Below, one piece after another: positions 1 through 9,648 of a DNA stretch of 64,000 nucleotides. The DNA is taken from assembly GCF_008001235.1 (NCBI RefSeq), contig NZ_CP040751.1:2711001-2775000 (forward strand). The letters are read 5' to 3'. This stretch comes from Salidesulfovibrio onnuriiensis. Its GTDB lineage: Bacteria > Desulfobacterota > Desulfovibrionia > Desulfovibrionales > Desulfovibrionaceae. A program made the position numbers and the translations under genes. The notes beneath the pieces are model-generated. The model did not search any database and had not been told where the DNA came from. It saw only the letters and a list, made by a program, of their open reading frames with translations. The number at the start of each line of letters is the position of its first letter. Within the stretch, counting starts at the first letter, position 1.

Positions 1-3000
1 GGTCCCAATCCCAGGAAGCATAGATGACCGGCTTGTGGAACGTGCTGCGGAACTGCTCCAATTCGGCGCGGTAGAACTCTTCCTTGGGCGTTTCGATGTT
101 GTCGCGAAGCTGTTCGCTGAAACGGTCGAGTTCGCCTTCGTACCACTCCATAAAATCCTCGGGGGATTTGTATTTCTTCAGGATGTGGTTGTAGTTCTTC
201 TCCTGGAGCAGCACCTTCAGGTTTTCCATGTGCTGCTGCTTGACCCACGCGCCCAGTTCACTGGTCGGAATGTCCTCGGCCTCGATGGCGGCCATGTCCA
301 GCTTGGTCTGGTGGTAGGTATCGGGCACCACGGATGCGGAGACGATACCGGCGATGGCCACCAGGCCGCGCAGGATCAGGCTGTTGGAAACGCCCTGCCC
401 GCAGAAGCCAACCTTCTTGCCATATTTCTGGCCCGAGAATATGGCGCAGAGAATGGCCCAGACAACTGCCGGATCCTCTTCGTCATAGATATGCTGCAGG
501 CTGGAGTTGTCGCGGTCCGTGGCCAGCACCATCTGGGTCATGTCATTGGAACCGATGGAGAAGCCGTCTACTTCCTTGAGGAATTCCTTGCACAGGATGG
601 CGTTGCTCGGGATCTCGGCCATGAGGATGACCTTGAGGCCGTCCTTGCCGGACTGCAGGTTGTGCACCTGCTTGAGGTAACGCTTCATGCTGCGGGCTTC
701 TTCCAGGGTGCGCACGAACGGGAACATGATGCTCAGATTCTTGCCGCCGTAAATGCCGCGCGCCAGCTTGAAGGCCTCCAGTTCCCAGTCGTGAATGTTA
801 CGCGAAACACCGCGATATCCCATCATGGGGTTGTCTTCGTGGGCCTCGAAAAGCAGGCCGCCCAGCAGGTTGCGGTACTCGTTGGACTTGAAGTCCGTGG
901 TTCTGTAAATGATGTCGCTGCCATAGAAGGCCATGGCAAAGAGCGCCAGGCCCTGAGACAGGGTCTGGATATAGTTTTCCTTGCCCGTGCGGTAGCCGCG
1001 GGATTCCAGCAGCTTGCGAATGCGTTCGGGCAGGGAACTGATTTCGTCGATTTCGGACTTGAGCCCCATCTTGAGACCCACTTCCTCGCGCAACTCACGG
1101 ACCTTGTTGATGTAACCCACGATCTGCGGGTTGTCCTTAATCTTGCGCACAATGGCGGCCACATCGTCCTTGTGGTCGCGCCAGACCTTCCACTCCTCGG
1201 AACGCTGTGTCGGCTCGGGCTGCAGCTGATCGTGGAAACCATAGATGACAGCCACATGATCCTTGAGCTTGATGGAGGTCTTGAGCACGTCCAGCCGCTC
1301 GGTGGACATGGTGATGTGGTCGTCGAGCTTCTTGTCCATCTCGCGCAGCTTGCGGTGGATAGCCAAAACCTCGTCGGTGCCCCGGGTGCCTTCCTGCTCG
1401 GCCAGGGTGTCCATCTCACGGGTCAGGCCGGTGATCTGGCCCACATACTGGCGCAGCTTCAAGGGCAGGGTCACCAGCCCGGAGGCCAGCTGGTCCTTCA
1501 TGACCTTGGTGAGCTGGTTGTCCAGCTCATGCAGCTTGTTATCGACAATGCCGTCCAGCGTATCGTTGTCGTACGCTTCCAGGGCCATGGGATGGACGCC
1601 GATATTGCCAAGCATGAACTCGGCGCGAAGCAGCCCGACCTCGAAGTCGGGGACATTGCGCAGCCTGGACAGGAACAGGGACTGGCCCACGTCCGCCAGG
1701 ATCAGGCCGACCTTGGTCTTGGTTTCGGGCAATTCGCTGACGTCGATCTCGCCGCCGACTTCCTGCAGGGGCAGCATGCCGCGGTAGACCTTGCCACGGG
1801 AACCGTCGACAGTGATTTCCTGACCGTCCAGGGCGCGCAGCACTTCCAGGCGCTGAATGCCGATGATGGCCGGAATGCCCAGCTCACGCGAAGTGATGGC
1901 CGCGTGGCTGGTATCGCCGCCCACGTCGGCCAGAATGGCCGAGGCAATACGCATGCCCGGCACCATGTCCGGGTCGGTGCGCTCGGCGGCCAGGATATCG
2001 CCCTTGTTGACCTTGTTCAGCTCCAGGGCGGAACGCAGGAACTTGACCGTGCCCTGCCCGGCGCCGCGGGAAGCGCCGTTGCCCTCAAGAATGACCTCGG
2101 CCTGGCCAAGGGCCTTCTTGTCCACTTCGAGACGCCGCATGAAGATCTTGTGCGGATGAAGCTCGAATTCCTCGTTCCAGCGAGTTTCCGGACGGGCCTG
2201 CACAAACCAGAGGCGAGCCGACTTGTCTATACAGAACTCGGTGTCCATGATCATGCCGCCATAAGCCTGGGAAATGGCGCGAACTCCCCGGGCCACGTCC
2301 TCGGACTGGGCAATGGACAGGGCCCAGCGGTAGACTTCGTTTTCGGGAACCCGAACGCTGTGGGTGCCGGAGCCGTCGTCCTTGTAGACGATCTTCTTGT
2401 CCTTGCAACCCATGTAGCGGATGACGACTTCCTTGCCGCCGTCGCGCTGGAACACGTAATACTTGTCAGGAGTGACCATGCCGCCCACCACGGCCTCGCC
2501 CAGCCCGTAGCTGGCATCGATGGAAACGAGGTCGTTGCGGACCGTGCCCCTGCAACCCGTGGCGGTATCCGCGCTGAACGCGGTGCCGGAAATGACCGGA
2601 TTGATCATGCGCATGATACACACGGACAGGGAGGTGTGCTCGATGGCCCACTCTTTCTTGGCCTGTTCGGCAATGGCGTCGTCGCCGGTATGCTCGGCCT
2701 TCATGATGGCGTCGAGAATGGCCTCGCGGCGGTAGGTCATGGAGCGCAGGTTGTAAGCCGAGGAACAATCCCAATGGTAGGCTTCCAGACAGGTGTCCTC
2801 GCCCACGATATTGAGATAGGTGTCCTGAAGGCCCGCAAATGCCTTCTTGCGGCTATCCTCGCCTGCGGCCGAAGAACGCACGGCCACGGGTTCGTCCTCA
2901 AGCCCGGCTTCCTTGCAGATCTCCCGGTAAGCGCCCTTGACGGCCTGAGCGACATCTTCCGGGATATCCACGGAAAGAATGGCGGTCTGCACCAGCACGG

Positions 3001-3502
3001 AACGCTTGCGCAACTGGTCGATCCCCTCCGGAGAGGTGGCAAAGCCGTCGACCACGTTGTTGATGAAGGTGCGCAGCTTGATGGGGGTGCCGGACTGGTC
3101 CTTGGAATTTTCCCGAACCTTGCGGCCAAGACGGCGCACGAACTTCTGCAGGAACTCGGAATCCTGGTTTATCTCCTCGGAACTCCAGTCAATGGAATTG
3201 TACTCCTTGTCCACGGTAGACCGGACAAGGGAGGCATGAACCTTTGTTTCATCCAGGATGGTATGGAAAGCTATGGAAGAGATCGCCCGAAATTCAGGCG
3301 CACGAATGTTGGAAACTTGGCTGATAATAGCCGTGTTGTAGTTCTTGCCGCCTACGAGCAGCTCTGCTTCTTCGCCGATTGCGACGATATCAGCGCCGTT
3401 GAGGACCAGTTTCTGTTTGAGACTCTCAGTATTAGCACCTGCGCCAGCCTTTTTTTTGGGGACGGCTTTCTTTTTGGGCGCGGGCTTCTGGGTCGTGGCC
3501 AT
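1..3502 (-). CDS. ppsA: Phosphoenolpyruvate synthase (pyruvate, water dikinase), large variant, 3' end cut by window edge
   Basis: This enzyme converts pyruvate, ATP and water to PEP, AMP and phosphate for gluconeogenesis in the cytoplasm. The frame is open from an ATG at 3502, preceded by GGGAGG, to the left edge (1167 codons seen). In order I see a Lys/Ala-rich basic tail (residues 1-25), the ATP-binding domain (AVRSSAAGEDS near 215; FVQARPETRW near 425), the swivelling phosphohistidine domain (GGDTSHAAITSRELGIPA near 540) and the PEP-binding barrel (GVHPMALEAY near 637, SNEYRNLLGG, GSNDMTQMVLATDRD). The barrel is split by a charged helical insert of about 190 residues (about 645-835), and a tail follows it. 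E. coli PpsA is 792 residues, so this is a much longer form. It converges on the birA-pyc pair, which supports a shared role at the pyruvate/PEP node. Confidence 0.93.
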   Translation of the reverse strand, partial: MATTQKPAPKKKAVPKKKAGAGANTESLKQKLVLNGADIVAIGEEAELLVGGKNYNTAIISQVSNIRAPEFRAISSIAFHTILDETKVHASLVRSTVDKEYNSIDWSSEEINQDSEFLQKFVRRLGRKVRENSKDQSGTPIKLRTFINNVVDGFATSPEGIDQLRKRSVLVQTAILSVDIPEDVAQAVKGAYREICKEAGLEDEPVAVRSSAAGEDSRKKAFAGLQDTYLNIVGEDTCLEAYHWDCSSAYNLRSMTYRREAILDAIMKAEHTGDDAIAEQAKKEWAIEHTSLSVCIMRMINPVISGTAFSADTATGCRGTVRNDLVSIDASYGLGEAVVGGMVTPDKYYVFQRDGGKEVVIRYMGCKDKKIVYKDDGSGTHSVRVPENEVYRWALSIAQSEDVARGVRAISQAYGGMIMDTEFCIDKSARLWFVQARPETRWNEEFELHPHKIFMRRLEVDKKALGQAEVILEGNGASRGAGQGTVKFLRSALELNKVNKGDILAAERTDPDMVPGMRIASAILADVGGDTSHAAITSRELGIPAIIGIQRLEVLRALDGQEITVDGSRGKVYRGMLPLQEVGGEIDVSELPETKTKVGLILADVGQSLFLSRLRNVPDFEVGLLRAEFMLGNIGVHPMALEAYDNDTLDGIVDNKLHELDNQLTKVMKDQLASGLVTLPLKLRQYVGQITGLTREMDTLAEQEGTRGTDEVLAIHRKLREMDKKLDDHITMSTERLDVLKTSIKLKDHVAVIYGFHDQLQPEPTQRSEEWKVWRDHKDDVAAIVRKIKDNPQIVGYINKVRELREEVGLKMGLKSEIDEISSLPERIRKLLESRGYRTGKENYIQTLSQGLALFAMAFYGSDIIYRTTDFKSNEYRNLLGGLLFEAHEDNPMMGYRGVSRNIHDWELEAFKLARGIYGGKNLSIMFPFVRTLEEARSMKRYLKQVHNLQSGKDGLKVILMAEIPSNAILCKEFLKEVDGFSIGSNDMTQMVLATDRDNSSLQHIYDEEDPAVVWAILCAIFSGQKYGKKVGFCGQGVSNSLILRGLVAIAGIVSASVVPDTYHQTKLDMAAIEAEDIPTSELGAWVKQQHMENLKVLLQEKNYNHILKKYKSPEDFMEWYEGELDRFSEQLRDNIETPKEEFYRAELEQFRSTFHKPVIYASWDWD

Positions 3503-3721
3503 GCTTTCCTCCCGATCAGGTATGCCTGTTGCCTCGGGTTGTCTCTCCCGCAACAGGACGCTTTAACCCTCTGTTATAACTTGTAATAGGTCAATGAGCA
3601 CTTGTTGAAAACAACAATACATTTTCCTCTTACAGCCTGACGGCAGGATTCGTCAATTCTTGACAATGATAAATTATTATTCGTTACACTTACGAATGAA
3701 TCCCGCCGCCAGACCCTCCAC
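3503..3721. other. Intergenic region between pyc 3' end and ppsA start
   Basis: This AT-rich 219-bp stretch holds the promoter region for ppsA on the minus strand. A possible -35 TTGACG (complement of 3651-3656) lies 16 nt from TGTAAG, but the match is only moderate. No clear terminator hairpin for pyc is visible. Confidence 0.35.
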
Positions 3722-6700
3722 TTATACTTTCTGGCCGCAGCTGGGGCAGAAGCGGCAGTCCTGGGCCGGGAACGTGGACTTGCAGGTGGGGCAGGATTCG
3801 GCAGGGGGGCCGAGCTCCACGAGCAGTTCGTTTTCCAGCACCGGAACCATCTTCTTGTCCTCCTGGAAATTTGCGGCCTTGAGAACGCGCTTCACCATGC
3901 CGTCCACCGGGGCGTAGACGGCCTTTTCCTGTTTCATGACCGAAACGTTGAAGATCTCCTCGCCCGCCTTGACCATGTCGCCAGGGCGTACGTGCATGAC
4001 CCAGAGGTCGCCGTTGCACGGGGAGCCCACATGGCACTCGTTGGCGGGATCGGCCATTTCAATGGCCTCCTTGGAAGAGGCAAACGAGTCCGCCACCTTG
4101 ACCTGGTGGCTGACAATTTCCGAGTCCACGATGTAACGAACAATGGACATGCCGTTCTCGTCCGGATCGGAAATATCCAGCACGCGCATGACGTGCGGCT
4201 TCTTGCAGTCGCCCTGGAAATGAAGCACCTCGCCCTTTTCCAGGCCTTCGAACCAGACATCAAGCGGCACGTTGTTGCAGTTGCCGTACTTGTCGCAAAA
4301 CTCGATGGTCTTGATGGCGTCGCCCGGGTGGTTAAGGTACATGACCAGCTCCTCCTGGGAGGGATGACGACCAAGGCACTCCTGCAGGGCGCGCTCCTCG
4401 GCGGCCACATCCACATCCTCCAGCGTGGCCAGCGGGGATTCCTCGGTACGCTTGGCAATGGCCTTTTCCCAGTTCTTGCCAAACGCGGACTGATAGACCC
4501 AGTCCTCGGGGAAGCCCAGGGGCAGCCTGCCGTACTTGCCCAGCAGGAGCTGGCGGAAGGCGTCGTTCGCATCCCTGTAAAGATCCAGACGCGCCTCGCG
4601 CTCGAGGGAAGTCAGATCGTCTTCCTTGCACAGGTTGACGATGTCCAGAATGTTCAGCAAACGCCGGACCTCCACTTCCCCTCCCCGCTTGTACGCACCG
4701 GTCACGGCCAGGAAGGCGGTATTCCAGGTGATCTGGGAACCGGGGGTCACGTCGTGGTAGCGCACGATCTTGCGGGTCCCTTCCAGGAACTTGAGCATGT
4801 AGGGCAGAAGCTTGATATAGCCCTGTTTCATGGCGCCTTCCTGGGAAGAGGACGTTGCGCCGCCCGGCATGCCGTGCTTGACCACATCATGGTCGATGCC
4901 CTGGAAATAGGGAGCGGTGTACCGGTCGTAGTACGGCATGACCTGCTTGAGTACGAAGTTGGTGGCCCGGACCATTTCCTTGTCCAGGTTGGTCTCGAGA
5001 CCGATTTCGTCCTCAATGTAGGCGGCGGTGGAAAGCACCTCGCCCTGCCCGTACCAGCGAACCGCAGCGCCGATGGCCACGTCCACGATATGCGCACCGG
5101 CCTCGGCGGCCGCACCCATGGTGGGCACGAACAGGCCGTCGGTGTAGTGTCGATGGGAATGGATGACCAGTTCCGGATACTTCTCCCGGATGGAGCCTAT
5201 AAGCTCGCGCATGAAACGCGGCGGGCAGACGCCGGCCATGTCCTTGAGGCCCAGAATGATCTTCTTCTGGGCCTGCTTGGCGCTCACCCCGGCCACATCC
5301 GCACACATGGCAACGATCTCGTCGGTGACGTCCATGTAGCGCTGCACGTCAAAACCCTTGGCCCAGGACAGGGAAATGGCCGGCTCGAAGATGTTGGCCT
5401 CGGAATTAAGGGCAACCTCTGCGAAGGGACGCATATTTTCGATATGGTTGAGGAAGTCGAAGCAACGGATCACATCGTAGTGTTCGTTGATCATCTCCCC
5501 GGTCATGCGCATGACGTTCTTGGGCTGCGGTTTGTAGCCCAGCACGTTGGTGGAACGGATCAGGATCTGCTTCAGCGTCTTGGGCGCGAACTGGTTCCAC
5601 TTCCTGGCCTCGGTGAACGGGTAGGTCATGTTGGCCAGCATGGCCACGTGAAAATGCGCGCCGCCGCCATTCTCCAGGGAGAAGAATCCGCACTTGTCCA
5701 GATACGGCCCCACCAGCTTGTCCTCGGCCAGGCGGAACCTGTTGCCGCTGTTGGACTGGGTGATGTCGCGGGTGGTGGTGTCCGTCATGTGCACGATGCC
5801 CTTTTCACGGTCCTCGCGCAGGGCGTCGAGGATGGAATCGCGCTTCATCCCCCGGGTGAAACGGGGCTCGAAGCACGTGGCCGGGAAATCAGGAAGCACC
5901 GGCTCGAAACGGCCCACACGCTTGTCCTCGCGGCCCCGGTACTCGCCGAGCTGCACATATTCGTTGTGACCCTTGGCGGAAATCTCGGCGATGAGCCGGG
6001 AAAGCCGCAGGGAATCGGGCTCGCGGTCCGAATAGTCCATGAGCTCGTTGCGATGCAGACGGATGAAATTGGTATCGTAGTCGGCCTCGATGAACTTCGC
6101 ATGCCGGATGATCTGGCGGTGGAACGGAATCGTGGTCTTGACCCCGCTGATCATGTACTCGCGCAGGGCGCGCTGGGTCAGGGAGACGATCTTCGGCCAG
6201 GTGCTGCCGTAGGTGATAAGCAGGGCCGCGGCGGAATCGTAGTTGGAGGGGAACATGTACCCGTCGCTGACGCAGGAGTCGATGCGCACGCCCTGCCCGC
6301 CCGGGGAAACATACCGGGTGATGCGGCCCGCGTTGGGAGAGAAGTCCTTCTGAGGATCCTCGCAGTTGATGCGGCACTGCATGGCCCACTGGTACGGCTT
6401 GGTGTTCTGGTCGTTGAACCGAAGCTCGGAACCGAAGGCCGTGGCGATCTGCTCCTCCACTAGGTCGATGCCGTAACGGCATTCGGTGATGCCGTGTTCC
6501 ACCTGCAAACGGGTGTTGACCTCGATGAGATACGGGGTTCCTTCCTGGTCCACCAGAAATTCGACGGTCGCCAGGCTGTGGTAGCCCACGGCCTTGACCA
6601 GACGGCTGGAGTATTCCTTGAGCTGGGCGCGCAGTTCCTCGGTGTACCTGGGCCACGGCGAGGGAGTGATCTCCACCAGCTTCTGGTGGTTGCGCTGCAC

Positions 6701-7423
6701 CGAACAGTCGCGCTCGTCAAAGCAAAAGACATTGCCGTACTTGTCGGCAATGACCTGGATTTCGATATGGCGAATGGAGGTCAGCAGTTTTTCCACATAC
6801 AGGCGGGGGTTGCCGAAGGAAGCCTGCGCCAGGGCCGAGGCCTTGGAAAAGGCGGATTCCAGTTCGGATTCCTCGTAGACCTCGTAAATGCCGCGCCCAC
6901 CGCCGCCGCCCTCGGCCTTGAGCATGATGGGAAAGCCGATTTCCTTTGCCAGCTCGCGCGCCTCGGGAATGGAAACCGCGCCTTCGGAGCCAGGCACCAC
7001 GGGCACCCCCTGCTCCTTGGCCAGGGCGCGGACCGCAACCTTGTTGCCCAGAATGCGCATGGGTTCCTGGCGCGGGCCGATGAAGATGATGCCGGCCTCC
7101 TCGCACCGTTTGGGGAAGGTGTCGTCTTCGGCGCCGAATCCCCAGCCCGGATGAATGGCGACCACATCGCGGGCCTTGGCTTCCTGAATGACCCTGTCCA
7201 GGTCCAGGTAGGCGCGCGGGTCGGGGCCCAGCATCAAAAGTTCATTGGCGCCGGAGGTTGCGGGAGAGGTCTTGTCGACATCGGTTGCGGTCATGACCGC
7301 AATGCCTTCAAACATCTCCGTGATGGAGCGGCATATACGACGGGCCGGGATTCCCCTGTTGGCAACGAGAATCCGCTTCCCTCTGATCTCTTCCAGAACC
7401 TGATCAAAAGACTTGGGCTTCAT
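3722..7423 (-). CDS. pyc: Pyruvate carboxylase-type biotin enzyme with C-terminal zinc ribbon
   Basis: Family role: ATP- and biotin-dependent carboxylation of pyruvate to oxaloacetate. The 1233-residue protein starts MKPKSFDQ; AAGGAG lies upstream of the ATG at 7423. Residues 1-450 form biotin carboxylase (glycine-rich ATP loop EGGGGGRGIYE near 172). A carboxyltransferase barrel follows (about 540-1020), and a biotinyl domain carries the target lysine near 1163. Several hallmarks are altered: DTTTRDITQSN replaces the usual DTTFRDAHQS, HSHRHYTDG replaces HTHDTSG, and the biotin site reads VMKQE rather than AMKM. The last 23 residues contain CPTC and CRFCPSCG, a zinc-ribbon-like tail that is not part of a standard pyruvate carboxylase. 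It lies just downstream of the biotin ligase gene. Pyruvate is the likeliest substrate, but the changed barrel leaves room for another. Confidence 0.88.
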   Translation of the reverse strand: MKPKSFDQVLEEIRGKRILVANRGIPARRICRSITEMFEGIAVMTATDVDKTSPATSGANELLMLGPDPRAYLDLDRVIQEAKARDVVAIHPGWGFGAEDDTFPKRCEEAGIIFIGPRQEPMRILGNKVAVRALAKEQGVPVVPGSEGAVSIPEARELAKEIGFPIMLKAEGGGGGRGIYEVYEESELESAFSKASALAQASFGNPRLYVEKLLTSIRHIEIQVIADKYGNVFCFDERDCSVQRNHQKLVEITPSPWPRYTEELRAQLKEYSSRLVKAVGYHSLATVEFLVDQEGTPYLIEVNTRLQVEHGITECRYGIDLVEEQIATAFGSELRFNDQNTKPYQWAMQCRINCEDPQKDFSPNAGRITRYVSPGGQGVRIDSCVSDGYMFPSNYDSAAALLITYGSTWPKIVSLTQRALREYMISGVKTTIPFHRQIIRHAKFIEADYDTNFIRLHRNELMDYSDREPDSLRLSRLIAEISAKGHNEYVQLGEYRGREDKRVGRFEPVLPDFPATCFEPRFTRGMKRDSILDALREDREKGIVHMTDTTTRDITQSNSGNRFRLAEDKLVGPYLDKCGFFSLENGGGAHFHVAMLANMTYPFTEARKWNQFAPKTLKQILIRSTNVLGYKPQPKNVMRMTGEMINEHYDVIRCFDFLNHIENMRPFAEVALNSEANIFEPAISLSWAKGFDVQRYMDVTDEIVAMCADVAGVSAKQAQKKIILGLKDMAGVCPPRFMRELIGSIREKYPELVIHSHRHYTDGLFVPTMGAAAEAGAHIVDVAIGAAVRWYGQGEVLSTAAYIEDEIGLETNLDKEMVRATNFVLKQVMPYYDRYTAPYFQGIDHDVVKHGMPGGATSSSQEGAMKQGYIKLLPYMLKFLEGTRKIVRYHDVTPGSQITWNTAFLAVTGAYKRGGEVEVRRLLNILDIVNLCKEDDLTSLEREARLDLYRDANDAFRQLLLGKYGRLPLGFPEDWVYQSAFGKNWEKAIAKRTEESPLATLEDVDVAAEERALQECLGRHPSQEELVMYLNHPGDAIKTIEFCDKYGNCNNVPLDVWFEGLEKGEVLHFQGDCKKPHVMRVLDISDPDENGMSIVRYIVDSEIVSHQVKVADSFASSKEAIEMADPANECHVGSPCNGDLWVMHVRPGDMVKAGEEIFNVSVMKQEKAVYAPVDGMVKRVLKAANFQEDKKMVPVLENELLVELGPPAESCPTCKSTFPAQDCRFCPSCGQKV

Positions 7424-7494
7424 GAAACAACCATTCTCCTTAAAATATTGGTAACCTGCATGGCAGGACATCCGCCCTTGCGAACGGCGGCGGA

Positions 7495-8409
7495 CTAGAC
7501 CGGAAGTATGGAACCGGAATAAAGGGTCACCCTTTTTCCGGCCCGATCGAGAACAAGGCCACCATCTGCGGAAAGGCCCGTAATTCTGGCTTGATAGACT
7601 TGATCGCCCCCCTCGTGGACCTGGACCATGCGGCCGACCCACGCAAGCCGCTCGGCGGCAAGGGATATGAATTCGGATGGCGAAAATGCGTCGATCAATG
7701 CCGTATATATATTTTTACCCCGATTTACAAGGCGCTTCCAGACCTCCAGCGGGGAGACAGGACCGTTCGGCAATTGCAAAATTCCGGCTTTTGCGGCGCA
7801 GTCTTTGCGCATTTCGGAATCATCGGGACAAGCAACGAGGTTTAACCCCATTCCAAGCACCACCATTCCGTTTCTCTCTTCCAGCAACATTCCGCCAACT
7901 TTTCGTTCCCCCTGCAAAAAATCGTTGGGCCACTTGAGTTTGACGGCGCCCCCCATCTGTTCCAGGGCCACCGCGAACACATACCCTGCCAGCAACGGCT
8001 GAAGTGCGCTCATGCAGTCGCCCCACAGGTCATGCCTACGGCACTCGGGAAGAACAACGGAAACATACAGATTCCCGGGAGGGGACACCCAATGTCTCCT
8101 GAGTTGCCCCCTGCCCTGCGTCTGGGATACGGCAATCACGCTTCCCCACTCGGGCAGCAGGCCTTCGCCGGAAAGCTGAAAGACGGGATCCATGGTGCTG
8201 GCGCACTGGCAGCAGACAACGATGGGCGTTTCGGAATCCTCGGAGGACCGGCTTTGAAGAAAGCCCGGAGTCTCGGAACCGATCCACGGTTCCAATACGG
8301 TGATATCCTTGGCCCAGTTGGGATGGAGGGCGGCAAGACCGCCGGGAACGTCTGCGGGGGCGAGACCATCGCACCCCTGTTCCCAGAGGAATATTCCAGG
8401 TGGAAGCAT
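7495..8409 (-). CDS. birA: Biotin--[biotin carboxyl-carrier] protein ligase
   Basis: This enzyme activates biotin to biotinyl-AMP and attaches it to the carrier lysine of biotin enzymes. Visible motifs are the biotinyl-AMP loop GRGQLRRHW (about residue 98), the KWPNDF motif and VGGMLLEERNG; the C-terminal SH3-like domain ends GSILPV. The protein is 304 residues. It lacks an N-terminal winged-helix repressor domain but has about 65 extra residues before the CASTMD start of the catalytic core. The start at 8409 has no good ribosome site, so the true start could be further in. It lies 71 nt upstream of pyc on the same strand, so enzyme and substrate are probably co-transcribed. Confidence 0.9.
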   Translation of the reverse strand: MLPPGIFLWEQGCDGLAPADVPGGLAALHPNWAKDITVLEPWIGSETPGFLQSRSSEDSETPIVVCCQCASTMDPVFQLSGEGLLPEWGSVIAVSQTQGRGQLRRHWVSPPGNLYVSVVLPECRRHDLWGDCMSALQPLLAGYVFAVALEQMGGAVKLKWPNDFLQGERKVGGMLLEERNGMVVLGMGLNLVACPDDSEMRKDCAAKAGILQLPNGPVSPLEVWKRLVNRGKNIYTALIDAFSPSEFISLAAERLAWVGRMVQVHEGGDQVYQARITGLSADGGLVLDRAGKRVTLYSGSILPV

Positions 8410-8435
8410 AATGCGGCTTATGTTACTGTCTGCAC

Positions 8436-9536
8436 ATGCAAATTTATCTGGTTGGAGGTGGTGTACGCGATCTTTTACTCGGACGCGCCGTCCGAGACAA
8501 GGATTATCTTGTCACCAATGCCACAAAAGAACAATTCAAGACAACCTTTCCCGAAGCGCAAGAAGTGGGCAAGGCCTTTCCGGTCTTCCTCATCCAGGGC
8601 AAGGAATACGCCTTTCCCCGGGGCAAAAACCTGGAGGCGGACCTGCTCGCGCGCGACCTGACCATAAACGCCATGGCCCTGGGCCAGCAGGGCGAACTGA
8701 CCTGCCACCCCCAGGCCATGGACGACCTGAGCAACCGGGTGCTGCGCCCCACTTCGGGGACCGCCCTTCTCGAGGATCCGCTCCGCGTATTCCGGGCGGC
8801 CCGCTTCTATGCGCTGCTGCCTGAATTTTCCCCCCACCCGGAATTGCTGGAGGCCATGGAAAAGCTCTCTGATTCGGAAGCCATCCGAGACATAGCTTCC
8901 GACCGCGTGGGCCAGGAAACAAGAAAGGCACTTGGCACCCCGAAACCGGGCAACTTCCTCAGGCTTCTGGACAGGGCGGATTGCCTGCGCCCTTGGTTCC
9001 GGGAGCTGGCCGAAGCCTCCGCCATACCGGCGGGCCCGCCCCCGCACCATCACACCAACGTGCTTGAGCACACTGCGGAAATCATGGACAAGGTGGCGGG
9101 AGATCCGCTCTGCGCCTGGATGGCGCTCTGCCACGACCTGGGCAAATGCGCCACGCCAAAGGAGGAATGGCCACGGCATATCGGCCACGAATCCACCGGG
9201 GCCCGGCTCGCCGAACAACTGGGAACCCGCCTCCGCCTGCCGCTCAAGTACATCAAGGCCGGGCAGAAGGCCGCCCTGCTGCACATGAAGGCGGGCCGCT
9301 ATGCGGAACTCAGGCCCGGCACCAGGGTCGACCTGCTCATGGAGGCGCACCTGGCGAGGATCACGGAGCCCCTGTTCAAGCTGGCCGCTGCCGACCAGGG
9401 CACGGATCATTCCCCGCAGGCCCGCGCAGAACTGGCAACCATCCTGATGGTATCCCTGCCCGAGAAAGATCGGAACCTGGGAGCGGCCTCCGGCGAAAGA
9501 CTGCGCCTGCTCCGCGCCCAATCCATTGCCGGATGA
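8436..9536 (+). CDS. cca: CCA tRNA nucleotidyltransferase with HD domain
   Basis: The protein adds or repairs the 3' CCA of tRNAs. It begins MQIYLVGGGVRDLLLGR, the signature of class II nucleotidyltransferases, with the KDYLVT metal-binding region after it. RDLTINAMA and EDPLRVFRAARF mark the primer-binding and neck regions (residues 70-125). An HD phosphohydrolase domain follows (HHHTNVLEHT near 204, CHDLGK near 230), as in the E. coli type, at 366 residues. The ribosome site is weak. It is divergent from birA with only 26 bp between the start codons, so the two promoters must overlap the opposing genes. Confidence 0.93.
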   Translation: MQIYLVGGGVRDLLLGRAVRDKDYLVTNATKEQFKTTFPEAQEVGKAFPVFLIQGKEYAFPRGKNLEADLLARDLTINAMALGQQGELTCHPQAMDDLSNRVLRPTSGTALLEDPLRVFRAARFYALLPEFSPHPELLEAMEKLSDSEAIRDIASDRVGQETRKALGTPKPGNFLRLLDRADCLRPWFRELAEASAIPAGPPPHHHTNVLEHTAEIMDKVAGDPLCAWMALCHDLGKCATPKEEWPRHIGHESTGARLAEQLGTRLRLPLKYIKAGQKAALLHMKAGRYAELRPGTRVDLLMEAHLARITEPLFKLAAADQGTDHSPQARAELATILMVSLPEKDRNLGAASGERLRLLRAQSIAG

Positions 9537-9553
9537 TTATAAAGCCTCGTGCT

Positions 9554-9582
9554 TTGACATGCCCATTTCAGGGCAGTAGTAT
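9554..9582 (+). promoter_or_regulatory. Sigma70-type promoter for the CheY-like gene
   Basis: TTGACA at 9554-9559 and TAGTAT at 9577-9582 are separated by 17 nt, 66 nt upstream of the receiver gene. The -35 is perfect and the -10 matches 4 of 6 positions. Confidence 0.55.
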
Positions 9583-9648
9583 TCAAGCTAGGCCACCATT
9601 TCCGCAGGCCGGTTCCCGCAACCGAGCGATACGAGACAAGGTGCATCG

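Noticed and set aside
35-3586. A 1183-codon open frame on the plus strand
   Set aside because: It is antisense to the PEP synthase frame, which carries all family motifs. GC-rich codon bias keeps the opposite strand free of stops.
3992-6463. A long plus-strand frame opposite pyc
   Set aside because: The His/Gly/Leu-rich translation has no domain and is the antisense shadow of pyruvate carboxylase.
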